Of a stretch of DNA of 39,002 bases, positions 8,473 through 16,337 are shown piece by piece; the stretch's first letter is position 1; the number at the start of each line of letters is the position of its first letter. The stretch lies in the NCBI GenBank assembly GCA_006227825.1, contig SBFS01000043.1:1-39002 (forward strand), written 5' to 3'. The translations under genes and the position numbers were made by a program. Under the pieces are notes generated by a model that saw only the letters and a program-made list of their open reading frames with translations, did no database searches and had not been told where the DNA came from. The stretch comes from Burkholderiales bacterium. Its GTDB lineage: Bacteria > Pseudomonadota > Gammaproteobacteria > Burkholderiales > Burkholderiaceae_C.

Positions 8473-10542
8473 TCAGTCGGCGGCGGGAGTCGCAGCGCCC
8501 TCGGTGGCGGCTTCCTCGACATCGATCGCCAGGTGCAGGGGGGCGGAGAGGGTGTCGTCGTCGCCTTCCTCGCCTTCCTCTCCATCGCCAGCGGCATCGG
8601 GCGGCAGGTCCGCCTGCAGGTCCAGTCGCTCGACCACGGTGCCCGAGACATCGAGGGCGATCTCGTCGATGGCACCCAGCCGCACCCGCACATGGGCGCC
8701 GCGAGGCAGTCCCTCGGCCCCGAGCACCGGCAGCACCAGCGGCAGCATGTCGGCACGCACCAGGTTGTCGCGGACCAGGGTGGCGGTGAGCTCGCCGATC
8801 CGCTCCTGGTGCAGGTAGCGCAGGGTCCAGAAGCGCTCCATGCCGCTCTGGAATGCGCCGTAGGCGCTGTAGGCCGCATCGAAGGCGCTGAGCACCGACA
8901 GCAGGCTGGCGTCCTTGGGCTTGAACGGGGCGGCCAGGGCCGCGGTCTTGCCAAAGCGTGCGCAGGCAATGATCTGCCACTGGTTCACCAGGTCCACGTA
9001 ACGGCGCAGCGGCGACGTGCTCCAGGCGTAGCAGCGCACGCCGATGCCGGCATGAGGCTGGGCGCGGGTGCCCATGCGCACCTTCACGCCGGGCGACAGG
9101 CTGGCCTGGCTGCGGTAGATGCCGGGTACGCCACAGTCGGCCAGCCATTGGCCCCAGGTGCTGTTGGCCAGGATCATGGCCTCGGCCACCATCAGGTCCA
9201 GCGGCTCGCCCCGGCGGCGGGTGCCGATGTGCACGGTCTCGCTGCCGTCGGGCTGCTCGCCCTTGACGCCTTCGAGGCGGAAGCTGTAGTCCGGCCGGGT
9301 GAAGGTCTCGGGCTTGCCACGCACCTGTTCACGCCCCGCCTTCAGGTGCAGCGCCAGGCGGTGCAGGAAGCCCAGGGTGGGGCGCAGGTGCTCGACCTCG
9401 ACCGGCGCCGCCGGCGCCGCCGGCGCGCCGGCCAGCCAGTCGGTGGTGATGATGTCGTCGAGGCGGTCATGCCGGAGGTTGCAGGCAATGGGCACACGCT
9501 CGAGCACGGTCCGGCTGTCGATGACCTGCAGGCTGGCCTCGTCGATGCGAAGGTACAGCGAGACGGCAGGGCAGTCGCGACCGGCTTCGAGCGTGCAGGC
9601 CTGGACCACCGCGTCGGGCAGCATGGTGATCTTGTGGCCCGGCATGTAGACCGTGGACAGGCGCTGGCGCGCCACCTGGTCGAGCGGATCGTCGGGCCGG
9701 ATCGCCAGCCCCGGGGCGGCGATGTGGATGCCCAGCGTGACCGTCCCCGTACCCAGGCCCTGCAGCGACAGGGCGTCGTCAATCTCCGTGGTGTGGGAGT
9801 CGTCGATCGAGAACGCCTGAACCGGGGCCAGCGGCAGCTCCTCGTCGATGACGGGTGCCGGCAGCGGCGGGAAGCCCGTGCCCCTGGGGAACTGGTCGAA
9901 CAGGAAGCGCTGCCAGTGGAACTCGTAGGCGCTGGTGATGGCTCCGGCGCGCTCCAGCAGGGCCAGCGGCGCCAGCCTGCCCTGCCGCGAGGCTTCGACC
10001 ACCGCCTTGTACTCGGGTGCGTTCTTGTCGGGCCGGAACAGGATGCGGTAGAGCTGCTCGCGCACCTCGGGGGGGCACCTGCCTGCCAGCAGCTCGCCAG
10101 CCCAGGTGTCGATGCGGGCCTGGACCTGCTTCTTTTTCTCGATCGCGGCCAGCGCCTGGGCCAGGATGTCCGGCGGGGCCTTGCGGAAACGCCCCTTGCC
10201 GGCGCGCCGGAAATAGTGCGGGGCGCCGTGCAGGCAGATCATCGCCGCCACCAGCTGCTCGGTGCCGGCCTGCGGGCTGAAATACTCGCGCGCCAGTTCC
10301 TCGAAACCGAAATCCTCTTCCGGTGCGAACTCGTAGGCCAGGTCCAGCTCCATGGTCCCGGCCAGCGCGGCGGCTGCGGGCATCAGTTGGGCCGGGGCCG
10401 GCTTCTCGAAGCGCAGCAGCACGTGGGCAGACTTGACCTTGAGCCGTTTGCCGGAGTCCAGCTCCACCTGCAGGGAGCTTTCGGCTTCGGACAGGAGGCG
10501 ACCGGTCTGCAGCTTGCCGGCCTCGTCGAACAGGATGTACAT
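8473..10542 (-). CDS. RNB-domain (RNase II family) exoribonuclease
   Basis: A 689-residue protein of the RNase II/R superfamily, which degrades RNA processively from the 3' end. The RNB active site is clear: IDDSHTTEIDDALS (about residues 246-259) holds the aspartates that bind the metal ions. Further RNB motifs are STVYMPGHKITMLP and, near the C-terminus, YAWSTSPLRRYVDLVNQWQI. The N-terminal region is not a textbook cold-shock domain, and the C-terminus ends in an acidic tail (EEGEEGDDD). I therefore leave it as RNB-domain ribonuclease rather than naming rnb or rnr. A GACAAT box lies 7 nt before its ATG with no Shine-Dalgarno. Confidence 0.92.
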   Translation of the reverse strand: MYILFDEAGKLQTGRLLSEAESSLQVELDSGKRLKVKSAHVLLRFEKPAPAQLMPAAAALAGTMELDLAYEFAPEEDFGFEELAREYFSPQAGTEQLVAAMICLHGAPHYFRRAGKGRFRKAPPDILAQALAAIEKKKQVQARIDTWAGELLAGRCPPEVREQLYRILFRPDKNAPEYKAVVEASRQGRLAPLALLERAGAITSAYEFHWQRFLFDQFPRGTGFPPLPAPVIDEELPLAPVQAFSIDDSHTTEIDDALSLQGLGTGTVTLGIHIAAPGLAIRPDDPLDQVARQRLSTVYMPGHKITMLPDAVVQACTLEAGRDCPAVSLYLRIDEASLQVIDSRTVLERVPIACNLRHDRLDDIITTDWLAGAPAAPAAPVEVEHLRPTLGFLHRLALHLKAGREQVRGKPETFTRPDYSFRLEGVKGEQPDGSETVHIGTRRRGEPLDLMVAEAMILANSTWGQWLADCGVPGIYRSQASLSPGVKVRMGTRAQPHAGIGVRCYAWSTSPLRRYVDLVNQWQIIACARFGKTAALAAPFKPKDASLLSVLSAFDAAYSAYGAFQSGMERFWTLRYLHQERIGELTATLVRDNLVRADMLPLVLPVLGAEGLPRGAHVRVRLGAIDEIALDVSGTVVERLDLQADLPPDAAGDGEEGEEGDDDTLSAPLHLAIDVEEAATEGAATPAAD

Positions 10543-10549
10543 GGCACCG

Positions 10550-10555
10550 ATTGTC
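10550..10555 (-). promoter_or_regulatory. -10 box of the ribonuclease gene
   Basis: GACAAT on the minus strand lies 7 nt before the ATG at 10542. It fits the leaderless layout repeated in this window. Confidence 0.45.
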
Positions 10556-10596
10556 CCACGTGGCGCCCGGGTGGCCCGGGTCCGCCCCCGGCCGGA

Positions 10597-11226
10597 TCAG
10601 CCTTGCAGCCGCAGGAAGTCCAGCAGGCGCCCCAGGTGCTGCGGGAAGTCGCTGATCGCGTGGTCGGAGCCGGGCAGCACATGCAGCTCGCCGCCCTGGC
10701 AGAAGTCCTGCATCTCCCGCCAGTCCAGCACCTCGTCGCCCTGGGCGATCAGGGCGAACTGCAGTTGAGGGCCGACGGGCCCGCGGCGGGCCATGCCGGC
10801 GATTTCGTCCTCCATCTGCTGCAGTTGCGCCACGAAGCGCGGCTCGAAGAAGAAGCGCTCCTGCGGGTCGTGCCAGGCCGTCTGCTCGCCGATGTGGCGG
10901 GCCAGGTCCCGGGCGGGGTGCACGGCCGGGTTCAGCAGGGCGCGCTTCCACCCGCGCGAGAGCCCGAGATGCCGCGCATAGAAGCCGCCCAGGGAGGATC
11001 CGATCACGGCCGAACGTTCCTGCGGCCAGCCGGCCGTGCCTTCGCGCACCAGGCTCATCGCCTCGGCCGGCGAGGGGGGCAGCTGGGGACACCACCACAG
11101 CACGCCGGGGTGGTCGCGCGCGACCCGCTCGGCCACCAGTCGGGCCTTGACCGACCGCGGCGACGAGCGGAAGCCGTGCAGGTAGAGCAGGTGGGTGATG
11201 CCGGGCGGGGTGAGGCCTTCGTTCAT
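10597..11226 (-). CDS. YqiA-like alpha/beta-hydrolase
   Basis: This 209-residue protein belongs to the UPF0227/YqiA esterase group of small alpha/beta hydrolases. HLLYLHGFRSSPRSVKA near the N-terminus is the oxyanion segment typical of this group. The nucleophile elbow is GSSLGGFYA, with serine in G-S-S-L-G. The acid is probably in AQGDEVLDW and the histidine in PGSDHAISDF. The start at MNEGL is supported by a CATACT box 6 nt upstream; longer in-frame readings run antisense through rodA and are not credible. The natural substrate is unknown. It ends 54 nt before the ribonuclease start. Confidence 0.9.
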   Translation of the reverse strand: MNEGLTPPGITHLLYLHGFRSSPRSVKARLVAERVARDHPGVLWWCPQLPPSPAEAMSLVREGTAGWPQERSAVIGSSLGGFYARHLGLSRGWKRALLNPAVHPARDLARHIGEQTAWHDPQERFFFEPRFVAQLQQMEDEIAGMARRGPVGPQLQFALIAQGDEVLDWREMQDFCQGGELHVLPGSDHAISDFPQHLGRLLDFLRLQG

Positions 11227-11232
11227 GGGCAG

Positions 11233-11238
11233 AGTATG
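11233..11238 (-). promoter_or_regulatory. -10 box of the YqiA-like gene
   Basis: CATACT on the minus strand lies 6 nt before the ATG at 11226. It shares a 72-bp divergent region with the rodA promoter. Confidence 0.4.
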
Positions 11239-11284
11239 CCGCCGGCGACGGCCGCCCCTGGCGGATGGAGCCCTCACGGCAGGG

Positions 11285-11290
11285 GATAAT
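11285..11290 (+). promoter_or_regulatory. -10 box of rodA
   Basis: GATAAT lies 8 nt before the rodA ATG, with no Shine-Dalgarno sequence between. The 5' UTR would be 0-2 nt. Confidence 0.5.
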
Positions 11291-11298
11291 GGCAGGCC

Positions 11299-12453
11299 AT
11301 GGCCGCCGTGATCGAGAAACCCCGCCTGCTGCAGCGTCTGGCCCCGGTGTTCCGGGGTTTCGACGGGCCGCTGGCGCTGGCCATCGTGATCCTGGCCTGC
11401 ATCGGCCTGGTGACCATGTACTCGGTCGGCTTCGATCACGGCACGCGATTTTCCAGCCACGGGCGCAACATGGTGGTGGCGGCGCTGGTGCTGTTCCTGG
11501 TCGCCCAGGTGCCGCCGCAGCGGCTGATGTCGCTGGCCCTGCCGATGTACCTGATCGCCGTGCTGCTGCTGTTCGGTGTCGAGCTGTTCGGCATCGAGCG
11601 CAAGGGCTCCCAGCGCTGGCTCGACCTGGGGGTCGTGATCCAGCCCAGCGAGCTGATGAAGATCGCCATGCCGCTGATGCTGGCCTGGTGGTTCCAGCAA
11701 AGGGAGGGTCAGCTCAAGCCGCTCGATTTCGGTGTGGCGCTCGTCCTGCTGGCGCTGCCCGCGGCGCTCATCCTCAAGCAGCCGGACCTGGGCACCACGC
11801 TGCTGGTGCTCGCCTCGGGCCTGTTCGTGATCTTCTTTGCCGGCCTGAGCTGGAAGCTGATCCTGCCACCGCTGGTCATCGCGGTCGCCGGCGTCGTCAC
11901 CCTCATCGCCATGGAAGACCGGTGGTGCGCGCCGGGCGTCGACTGGAAGATCCTGCACGAGTACCAGAAGACGCGTGTGTGCACCTTGCTGGATCCGTTC
12001 CAGGATCCGCTGGGCAAGGGCTTCCACATCATCCAGGGCATGATCGCCATCGGCTCGGGGGGGGTCTGGGGCAAGGGCTTCATGCAGGGCACCCAGACCC
12101 ATCTGGAGTTCATCCCCGAGCGGACGACCGACTTCATCTATGCCGCCTTTGCCGAGGAATTCGGCCTCGTGGGCGCCGTCGTCCTGATGCTGGCCTTCGT
12201 GTTCCTGATCCTGCGCGGGCTGGCCATCGCGCTGGATGCGCCGACCCTGTTCACCCGGCTGCTGGCCGGCGCCATGACGCTCAACATCTTTGTCTACGCC
12301 TTCGTCAACATGGGCATGGTCAGCGGCATCCTGCCCGTGGTGGGGGTGCCGCTGCCCTTCGTCAGCTACGGCGGCACCGCCATGGTGACCCTGGGTGTCG
12401 GCCTGGGCATCCTGATGGCCATCGGGCGTTCGAAGCGGCTCATGCAGACATGA
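11299..12453 (+). CDS. rodA: RodA, SEDS peptidoglycan polymerase
   Basis: RodA is the SEDS-family glycosyltransferase that builds lateral-wall peptidoglycan in the elongasome with a class B PBP. The 384 residues contain about ten membrane helices. RodA-type sequence is seen in GSQRWLDLGVVIQPSELMKI, in LKQPDLGTTLL, whose aspartate is the expected catalytic residue, in GKGFMQGTQTHLEFIPERTTDFIYA, and in the terminal GVPLPFVSYGGTAMVTLGVGLG. These fit RodA better than FtsW. It stands apart from mreBCD and mrdA within this window, and its stop overlaps the start of the following dehydrogenase gene (ATGA). Confidence 0.96.
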   Translation: MAAVIEKPRLLQRLAPVFRGFDGPLALAIVILACIGLVTMYSVGFDHGTRFSSHGRNMVVAALVLFLVAQVPPQRLMSLALPMYLIAVLLLFGVELFGIERKGSQRWLDLGVVIQPSELMKIAMPLMLAWWFQQREGQLKPLDFGVALVLLALPAALILKQPDLGTTLLVLASGLFVIFFAGLSWKLILPPLVIAVAGVVTLIAMEDRWCAPGVDWKILHEYQKTRVCTLLDPFQDPLGKGFHIIQGMIAIGSGGVWGKGFMQGTQTHLEFIPERTTDFIYAAFAEEFGLVGAVVLMLAFVFLILRGLAIALDAPTLFTRLLAGAMTLNIFVYAFVNMGMVSGILPVVGVPLPFVSYGGTAMVTLGVGLGILMAIGRSKRLMQT

Positions 12454-13358
12454 ACCCTCCTCCCGCCTCTGTCGTGGCCGTGGTCGGGGCCGGCAACATG
12501 GGCGGCGCCATGGTGGCCCGCCTGCGCGCGCTCGGCCACCCGGTGGCCGTGTGCGACATCGACCCGGTGCGTCAGCGCGAAGCGGCCCGGCTGGGCGCCC
12601 GGGTGGTGGACACGCCCGCTGCCGCGGCACAGGCCCTGGACAGGACAGGCCTGCTGATCGTCTGCGTGGTCGACGCCATCCAGAGCGAGGACGTGCTGTT
12701 CGGCACCGACGGGGCGGCGGCCCGGCTGTCGGCCGGACAGGACGTGATGCTGTGTCCCACCATCGCCCCCGAGGATGTCGAGCGGCTGACCGCGCGCCTG
12801 GCCGAAACCGGCATCGGGTGCATCGACGCGCCCATGTCGGGCGGTCCGGCGCGCGCGCGCGAGGGCAGCATGAGCCTGATGCTGGCCGCTCCCGCACCGG
12901 TGCTCGATCGTCGCCGGGCCCTGCTGTCGCAGCTCTCGAGCCGCCTGTTCGAGCTCAGCGGGCACCCCGGCGACGGGGCGCGAACCAAGCTGGTCAACAA
13001 CCTGCTGGCCGGCATCAACCTGGTCGGGGCTGCCGAGGTGCTGGCCCTGGCCGAGCGGCTCGGACTGGACGCCGGCCGGACCCTGGACGTGATCGAACAG
13101 TCCAGCGGCCAGAGCTGGATCGGTTCGGACCGCATGCGCAGGGCCATCGCGGGGGACCTGCAGCCGCGCGCCCACGTCACCTTGCTCGAGAAGGACACCC
13201 GGCTGGCGGTCGAGGCGGCTGCGCGCGCCGGTTTCCAGGGGCCGCTGGGCGGGCATGCAGCCCGGGTGTTCGCCCAGGCGCACGCCGCCGGCATGGCGGA
13301 CCTGGACGATGCAGCCCTGCTGCAGTTGCTGCGCCAGACGGGTGCGGACGCGAGATGA
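12450..13358 (+). CDS. NAD(P)-dependent beta-hydroxyacid dehydrogenase
   Basis: A 302-residue member of the 3-hydroxyisobutyrate dehydrogenase-like family. It reduces or oxidises short beta-hydroxy acids such as tartronate semialdehyde or 3-hydroxyisobutyrate; the actual substrate cannot be read from the sequence. The N-terminal Rossmann motif is VVGAGNMGGAMVARL. The substrate-binding loop is DAPMSGGPARAREGSMSLM, and the catalytic lysine sits in ARTKLVNNLLAGINL. Its ATG overlaps the rodA stop codon as ATGA, so the two genes are coupled, although I know of no metabolic link between them. tldD follows after 43 nt with its own -10 box. Confidence 0.9.
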   Translation: MNPPPASVVAVVGAGNMGGAMVARLRALGHPVAVCDIDPVRQREAARLGARVVDTPAAAAQALDRTGLLIVCVVDAIQSEDVLFGTDGAAARLSAGQDVMLCPTIAPEDVERLTARLAETGIGCIDAPMSGGPARAREGSMSLMLAAPAPVLDRRRALLSQLSSRLFELSGHPGDGARTKLVNNLLAGINLVGAAEVLALAERLGLDAGRTLDVIEQSSGQSWIGSDRMRRAIAGDLQPRAHVTLLEKDTRLAVEAAARAGFQGPLGGHAARVFAQAHAAGMADLDDAALLQLLRQTGADAR

Positions 13359-13389
13359 CCCGGGCTGTGCACCGCCGCCAGTACGTCCC

Positions 13390-13395
13390 TACAAT
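13390..13395 (+). promoter_or_regulatory. -10 box of tldD
   Basis: TACAAT lies exactly 6 nt before the tldD ATG with no Shine-Dalgarno. It supports the start at 13402 over longer in-frame readings that run back into the dehydrogenase gene. Confidence 0.5.
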
Positions 13396-13401
13396 CCGGG
13401 C

Positions 13402-14862
13402 ATGATCGCGCGCGAACCCACCCTGGCCCGACTGGCCATCGCCGAGCAATGCCTGCTCGAGCCCTACGGACTGAACCCCGCCCTGCTGCGCCGGGCCCTG
13501 GGCGAGATCCTCTCGCACGGCGTGGACGACGCGGACCTGTACTTCCAGACGACCCGCAGCGAGGGCTGGAGCCTGGAGGAAGGCATCGTCAAGACCGGCA
13601 GCTTCAGCATTGACCAGGGCGTGGGTGTGCGCGCGGTCAGCGGCGAGAAGACCGCCTTTGCCTACTCGGACGACCTGTCCTGGAGTTCCCTGCAGGATGC
13701 CGCCCACACGGTGCGGACGATTTCGGGCCTGGGGCAGAGCCGGCGCGTGCGTGTGCCGGCCGCCAGGGTGTCGCGCTCGCGCTCCCTGTACCCCGGCATC
13801 GACCCCATCGGTTCGCTCGACAGCCAGACCAAGGTGGCCCTGCTCGAGAAGGTGGAGCGGCTGGCCAAGGCGGCCGACCCGCGCATCGTCCAGGTCATGG
13901 CCGGCCTGGCGGCCGAGCACGACGTGGTGCTGGTGGCGCGCGCCGATGGCACCCTGGCGGCCGACGTGCGGCCGCTGGTGCGGCTGTCGGTCACCGTCAT
14001 CGCCGAGCACAAGGGGCGCCGCGAGGTCGGTTCGTCCGGCGGGGGGGGCCGCTTCGGTCTTGCCTATTTCGACGACGCGATGGTTCAGACCTACGTCGGC
14101 GAGGCGGTCTCGGCGGCCCTGACCAACCTCGAGGCGCGTCCGGCGCCGGCGGGCGAGATGACCGTGGTGCTCGGACCGGGTTGGCCGGGGGTGCTGCTGC
14201 ACGAAGCCGTCGGGCACGGACTCGAGGGCGACTTCAACCGCAAGGGCTCCAGCGCCTTTGCCGGCCGCATCGGCCAGCGTGTCGCCGCCCGGGGCGTGAC
14301 GGTGCTGGACGACGGGACCATCGCCGACCGGCGGGGCTCGCTCAACGTGGATGACGAAGGGCACGCGACGCAGAAGAACGTGCTGATCGAGGACGGCATC
14401 CTGCGCGGCTACATCCAGGACACCCTCAACGCCCGCCTGATGGGCGTGCAGCCGACCGGCAACGGCCGGCGCGAGAGCTACGCCCATCTGCCGATGCCGC
14501 GCATGACCAACACCTACATGCTGGGCGGCGAACACGCGCCCGAAGAGATCGTCGCCAGCATCAGGAGGGGCCTGTACGCCACCAATTTCGGTGGCGGGCA
14601 GGTCGACATCACCAGCGGCAAGTTCGTCTTCTCCGCCAGCCAGGCCTGGTGGGTCGAGAACGGCCGCATCCAGTACCCGGTCAAGGGCGCGACCATCATC
14701 GGCAACGGCCCCGATGCGCTGACCCGGGTCGGCATGATCGGCAACGACCTGAAGCTCGACAGCGGCGTCGGCACCTGCGGCAAGGAGGGCCAGAGTGTCC
14801 CGGTGGGCGTTGGCCAGCCGACCCTGCGGATCGACGGCCTGACCGTGGGTGGCACGGCCTGA
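13402..14862 (+). CDS. tldD: TldD, metalloprotease subunit
   Basis: TldD forms a heterodimer with TldE (PmbA) that degrades unfolded peptides and matures some peptide natural products. The 486 residues match the family. The zinc site HEAVGHGLEGDF (about residues 268-279) is the modified HExxxH motif of TldD. The conserved glycine-rich segments NTYMLGG and YATNFGGGQVDITSGKFVFSA are also present. tldE is not in the window. The start is set by the TACAAT box 6 nt upstream. The stop lies 37 nt before the -10 box of the aroG leader. Confidence 0.96.
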   Translation: MIAREPTLARLAIAEQCLLEPYGLNPALLRRALGEILSHGVDDADLYFQTTRSEGWSLEEGIVKTGSFSIDQGVGVRAVSGEKTAFAYSDDLSWSSLQDAAHTVRTISGLGQSRRVRVPAARVSRSRSLYPGIDPIGSLDSQTKVALLEKVERLAKAADPRIVQVMAGLAAEHDVVLVARADGTLAADVRPLVRLSVTVIAEHKGRREVGSSGGGGRFGLAYFDDAMVQTYVGEAVSAALTNLEARPAPAGEMTVVLGPGWPGVLLHEAVGHGLEGDFNRKGSSAFAGRIGQRVAARGVTVLDDGTIADRRGSLNVDDEGHATQKNVLIEDGILRGYIQDTLNARLMGVQPTGNGRRESYAHLPMPRMTNTYMLGGEHAPEEIVASIRRGLYATNFGGGQVDITSGKFVFSASQAWWVENGRIQYPVKGATIIGNGPDALTRVGMIGNDLKLDSGVGTCGKEGQSVPVGVGQPTLRIDGLTVGGTA

Positions 14863-14896
14863 CGACGGCTGCGTAAGACTGCTGTCATGTCGTCTG

Positions 14897-14905
14897 TGCT
14901 ACATT
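14897..14905 (+). promoter_or_regulatory. Extended -10 promoter of aroG leader
   Basis: TGC-TACATT is an extended -10 element (TGn plus a TANNNT hexamer at 14900-14905). Transcription should start around 14912, 0-2 nt before the leader-peptide ATG. The -35 region is weak, as expected when an extended -10 is present. Confidence 0.55.
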
Positions 14906-14913
14906 CGCGACTT

Positions 14914-14988
14914 ATGCGCAAGCCCGTCGCCTTCTTTTTTGGCTACTTTTGGTTCTCTGTCCCCGGCGGACGAGAGGCGAGGCTGTAG
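14914..14988 (+). CDS. Aromatic leader peptide of the aroG attenuator
   Basis: A 24-codon reading frame, ATG to TAG, lies between tldD and aroG. Residues 7-14 are FFFGYFWF, so seven of eight consecutive codons specify Phe, Tyr or Trp. This is the signature of a leader peptide whose translation measures charged tRNA levels. It resembles pheL-type leaders but covers all three aromatic amino acids, which suits the common first step of the pathway. A terminator and a competing helix follow directly. There is no Shine-Dalgarno; the -10 box is 8 nt upstream, so the leader mRNA is probably leaderless. The function is inferred from this architecture. Confidence 0.85.
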   Translation: MRKPVAFFFGYFWFSVPGGREARL

Positions 14989-15018
14989 TCGCATCACCAG
15001 ATCTCGAAAAACCGCCGG
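14963..15018 (+). promoter_or_regulatory. Antiterminator helix of the aroG attenuator
   Basis: CCGGCGG (14963-14969) can pair with CCGCCGG (15012-15018), and the adjoining CGAGA (14971-14975) with TCTCG (15002-15006), making a 12-bp two-part helix. This captures the 5' arm of the terminator. The 5' strand lies in the last codons of the leader peptide. A ribosome stalled at the first aromatic codons would leave it free, while a ribosome reaching the stop codon would cover it. Confidence 0.75.
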
Positions 15019-15041
15019 CGCCACAAGCCCGGCGGTTTTTT
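15007..15041 (+). terminator. Intrinsic terminator of the aroG attenuator
   Basis: AAAAACCGCCGG (15007-15018) pairs perfectly with CCGGCGGTTTTT (15029-15040) around a 10-nt loop, and the T-tract continues to 15041. It lies after the leader-peptide stop and 52 nt before aroG, where it can only serve to stop transcription before aroG. Confidence 0.9.
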
Positions 15042-15093
15042 CTTGTGCCCATCACATTCCCGACCCCTTTCACCGCAGCTTCAGGAGCAACCG

Positions 15094-16221
15094 ATGAACG
15101 CCAAAGCCGTCCCCGCCAGCAGCGATGCCTGGCATGCCCGTCCCGTCGACAAGACCAGCGAAACCGACGACGAACGCATCAAGGACATCACCGTGCTGCC
15201 GCCTCCCGAGCATCTGATCCGCTTCTTCCCCATCGGCGGCACGCCGGTGGAGGCCCTGATCGGGCAGACCCGCCAGCGCATCCACCGCATCCTGCACGGC
15301 CAGGACGACCGCCTGCTGGTCATCATCGGGCCCTGCTCCATCCACGACCCGGCCGCTGCCCTGGACTACGCACGCCGGCTGCTGCCGCTGCGGCAGAAGT
15401 ACGCCGACACGCTGGAGATCGTCATGCGGGTCTACTTCGAGAAGCCGCGCACCACGGTGGGCTGGAAGGGGTTGATCAACGATCCCTATCTGGATGGCAG
15501 CTTCCGCATCGACGAGGGCCTGCGCATGGCGCGCCAGTTGCTGATCGAGATCAATCGCCTGGGCCTGCCGGCGGGCAGCGAGTTCCTCGACGTCATCTCC
15601 CCTCAGTACATCGGCGATCTCATTGCCTGGGGTGCCATCGGTGCCCGCACGACAGAGAGCCAGGTCCACCGCGAACTGGCCTCGGGCCTGTCGGCGCCGA
15701 TCGGCTTCAAGAACGGCACCGACGGCAACATCCGGATCGCCACCGACGCCATCCAGGCTGCCGCCCGCGGACACCACTTCCTGTCCGTGCACAAGAACGG
15801 TCAGGTGGCCATCGTGCAGACCAAGGGCAACAAGGACTGCCATGTGATCCTGCGGGGCGGCAAGACGCCCAACTACGACGCGCAGCATGTGGCCGCAGCG
15901 GTCCAGGAACTGGAGGCGGCCAAGCTGCCGCCCCGCCTGATGGTCGACTGCAGCCATGCCAACAGCAGCAAGCAGCACGAGAAGCAGCTGGATGTGGCAC
16001 GCGACATCGCCGGACAGATCGCCTCGGGTTCGCGCAGCATCTTCGGCGTGATGATCGAGAGCCACATCGAGGCCGGTGCCCAGAAGTTCACCCCGGGCAA
16101 GGACGATGTGTCCCGCCTGGAGTACGGCAAGAGCATCACCGATGCCTGCCTGGGCTGGAGCGATTCGTTGCAGGCGCTGGACATGCTGGCGCAGTCGGTC
16201 GGTCAGCGCCGCCGGGGCTGA
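15094..16221 (+). CDS. aroG: DAHP synthase, class I (AroG/AroF/AroH type)
   Basis: This enzyme condenses phosphoenolpyruvate and erythrose 4-phosphate to 3-deoxy-D-arabino-heptulosonate 7-phosphate, the entry to aromatic amino acid synthesis. The 375 residues closely follow the E. coli AroG pattern: IGPCSIHDP with the metal ligand Cys81, RVYFEKPRTTVGWKGL, GARTTESQVHRELASGLS, GFKNGTDGN, DCSHANSSKQ and YGKSITDACLGW. The start is fixed by AGGAG (15083-15087) 6 nt upstream. Which amino acid inhibits the enzyme cannot be decided by eye. Expression is probably controlled by the attenuator just upstream. No other aromatic gene follows, so it is a single-gene unit. Confidence 0.97.
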   Translation: MNAKAVPASSDAWHARPVDKTSETDDERIKDITVLPPPEHLIRFFPIGGTPVEALIGQTRQRIHRILHGQDDRLLVIIGPCSIHDPAAALDYARRLLPLRQKYADTLEIVMRVYFEKPRTTVGWKGLINDPYLDGSFRIDEGLRMARQLLIEINRLGLPAGSEFLDVISPQYIGDLIAWGAIGARTTESQVHRELASGLSAPIGFKNGTDGNIRIATDAIQAAARGHHFLSVHKNGQVAIVQTKGNKDCHVILRGGKTPNYDAQHVAAAVQELEAAKLPPRLMVDCSHANSSKQHEKQLDVARDIAGQIASGSRSIFGVMIESHIEAGAQKFTPGKDDVSRLEYGKSITDACLGWSDSLQALDMLAQSVGQRRRG

Positions 16222-16272
16222 GCGCGTGCCGCCTGGCCGCAGAGCGAAGCGGACGTCCGGATGTGGCTGGGC

Positions 16273-16278
16273 TACACT
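16273..16278 (+). promoter_or_regulatory. Possible -10 box before the 16338 gene
   Basis: TACACT lies 59 nt before the ATG at 16338, between aroG and the small gene. The -35 region is poor. It would give a conventional 5' UTR carrying the Shine-Dalgarno sequence GAGGAG. Confidence 0.3.
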
Positions 16279-16337
16279 CGTTGCCGCCGGTCCGGGGCCG
16301 GCACGCCTGCCGGTCCGTACAGCGAGGAGAAACCCAC

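Noticed and set aside
9402-9432. GCCGGCGCC-type simple repeat inside the ribonuclease gene
   Set aside because: It encodes an Ala/Pro stretch in frame and looks like ordinary low-complexity coding sequence.
8269-11289. A 1006-codon open frame on the plus strand opposite the ribonuclease and esterase genes
   Set aside because: It is antisense to two well-supported genes, has no family resemblance and shows the Gly/Ala/Arg/Gln-rich composition of GC-rich shadow frames.
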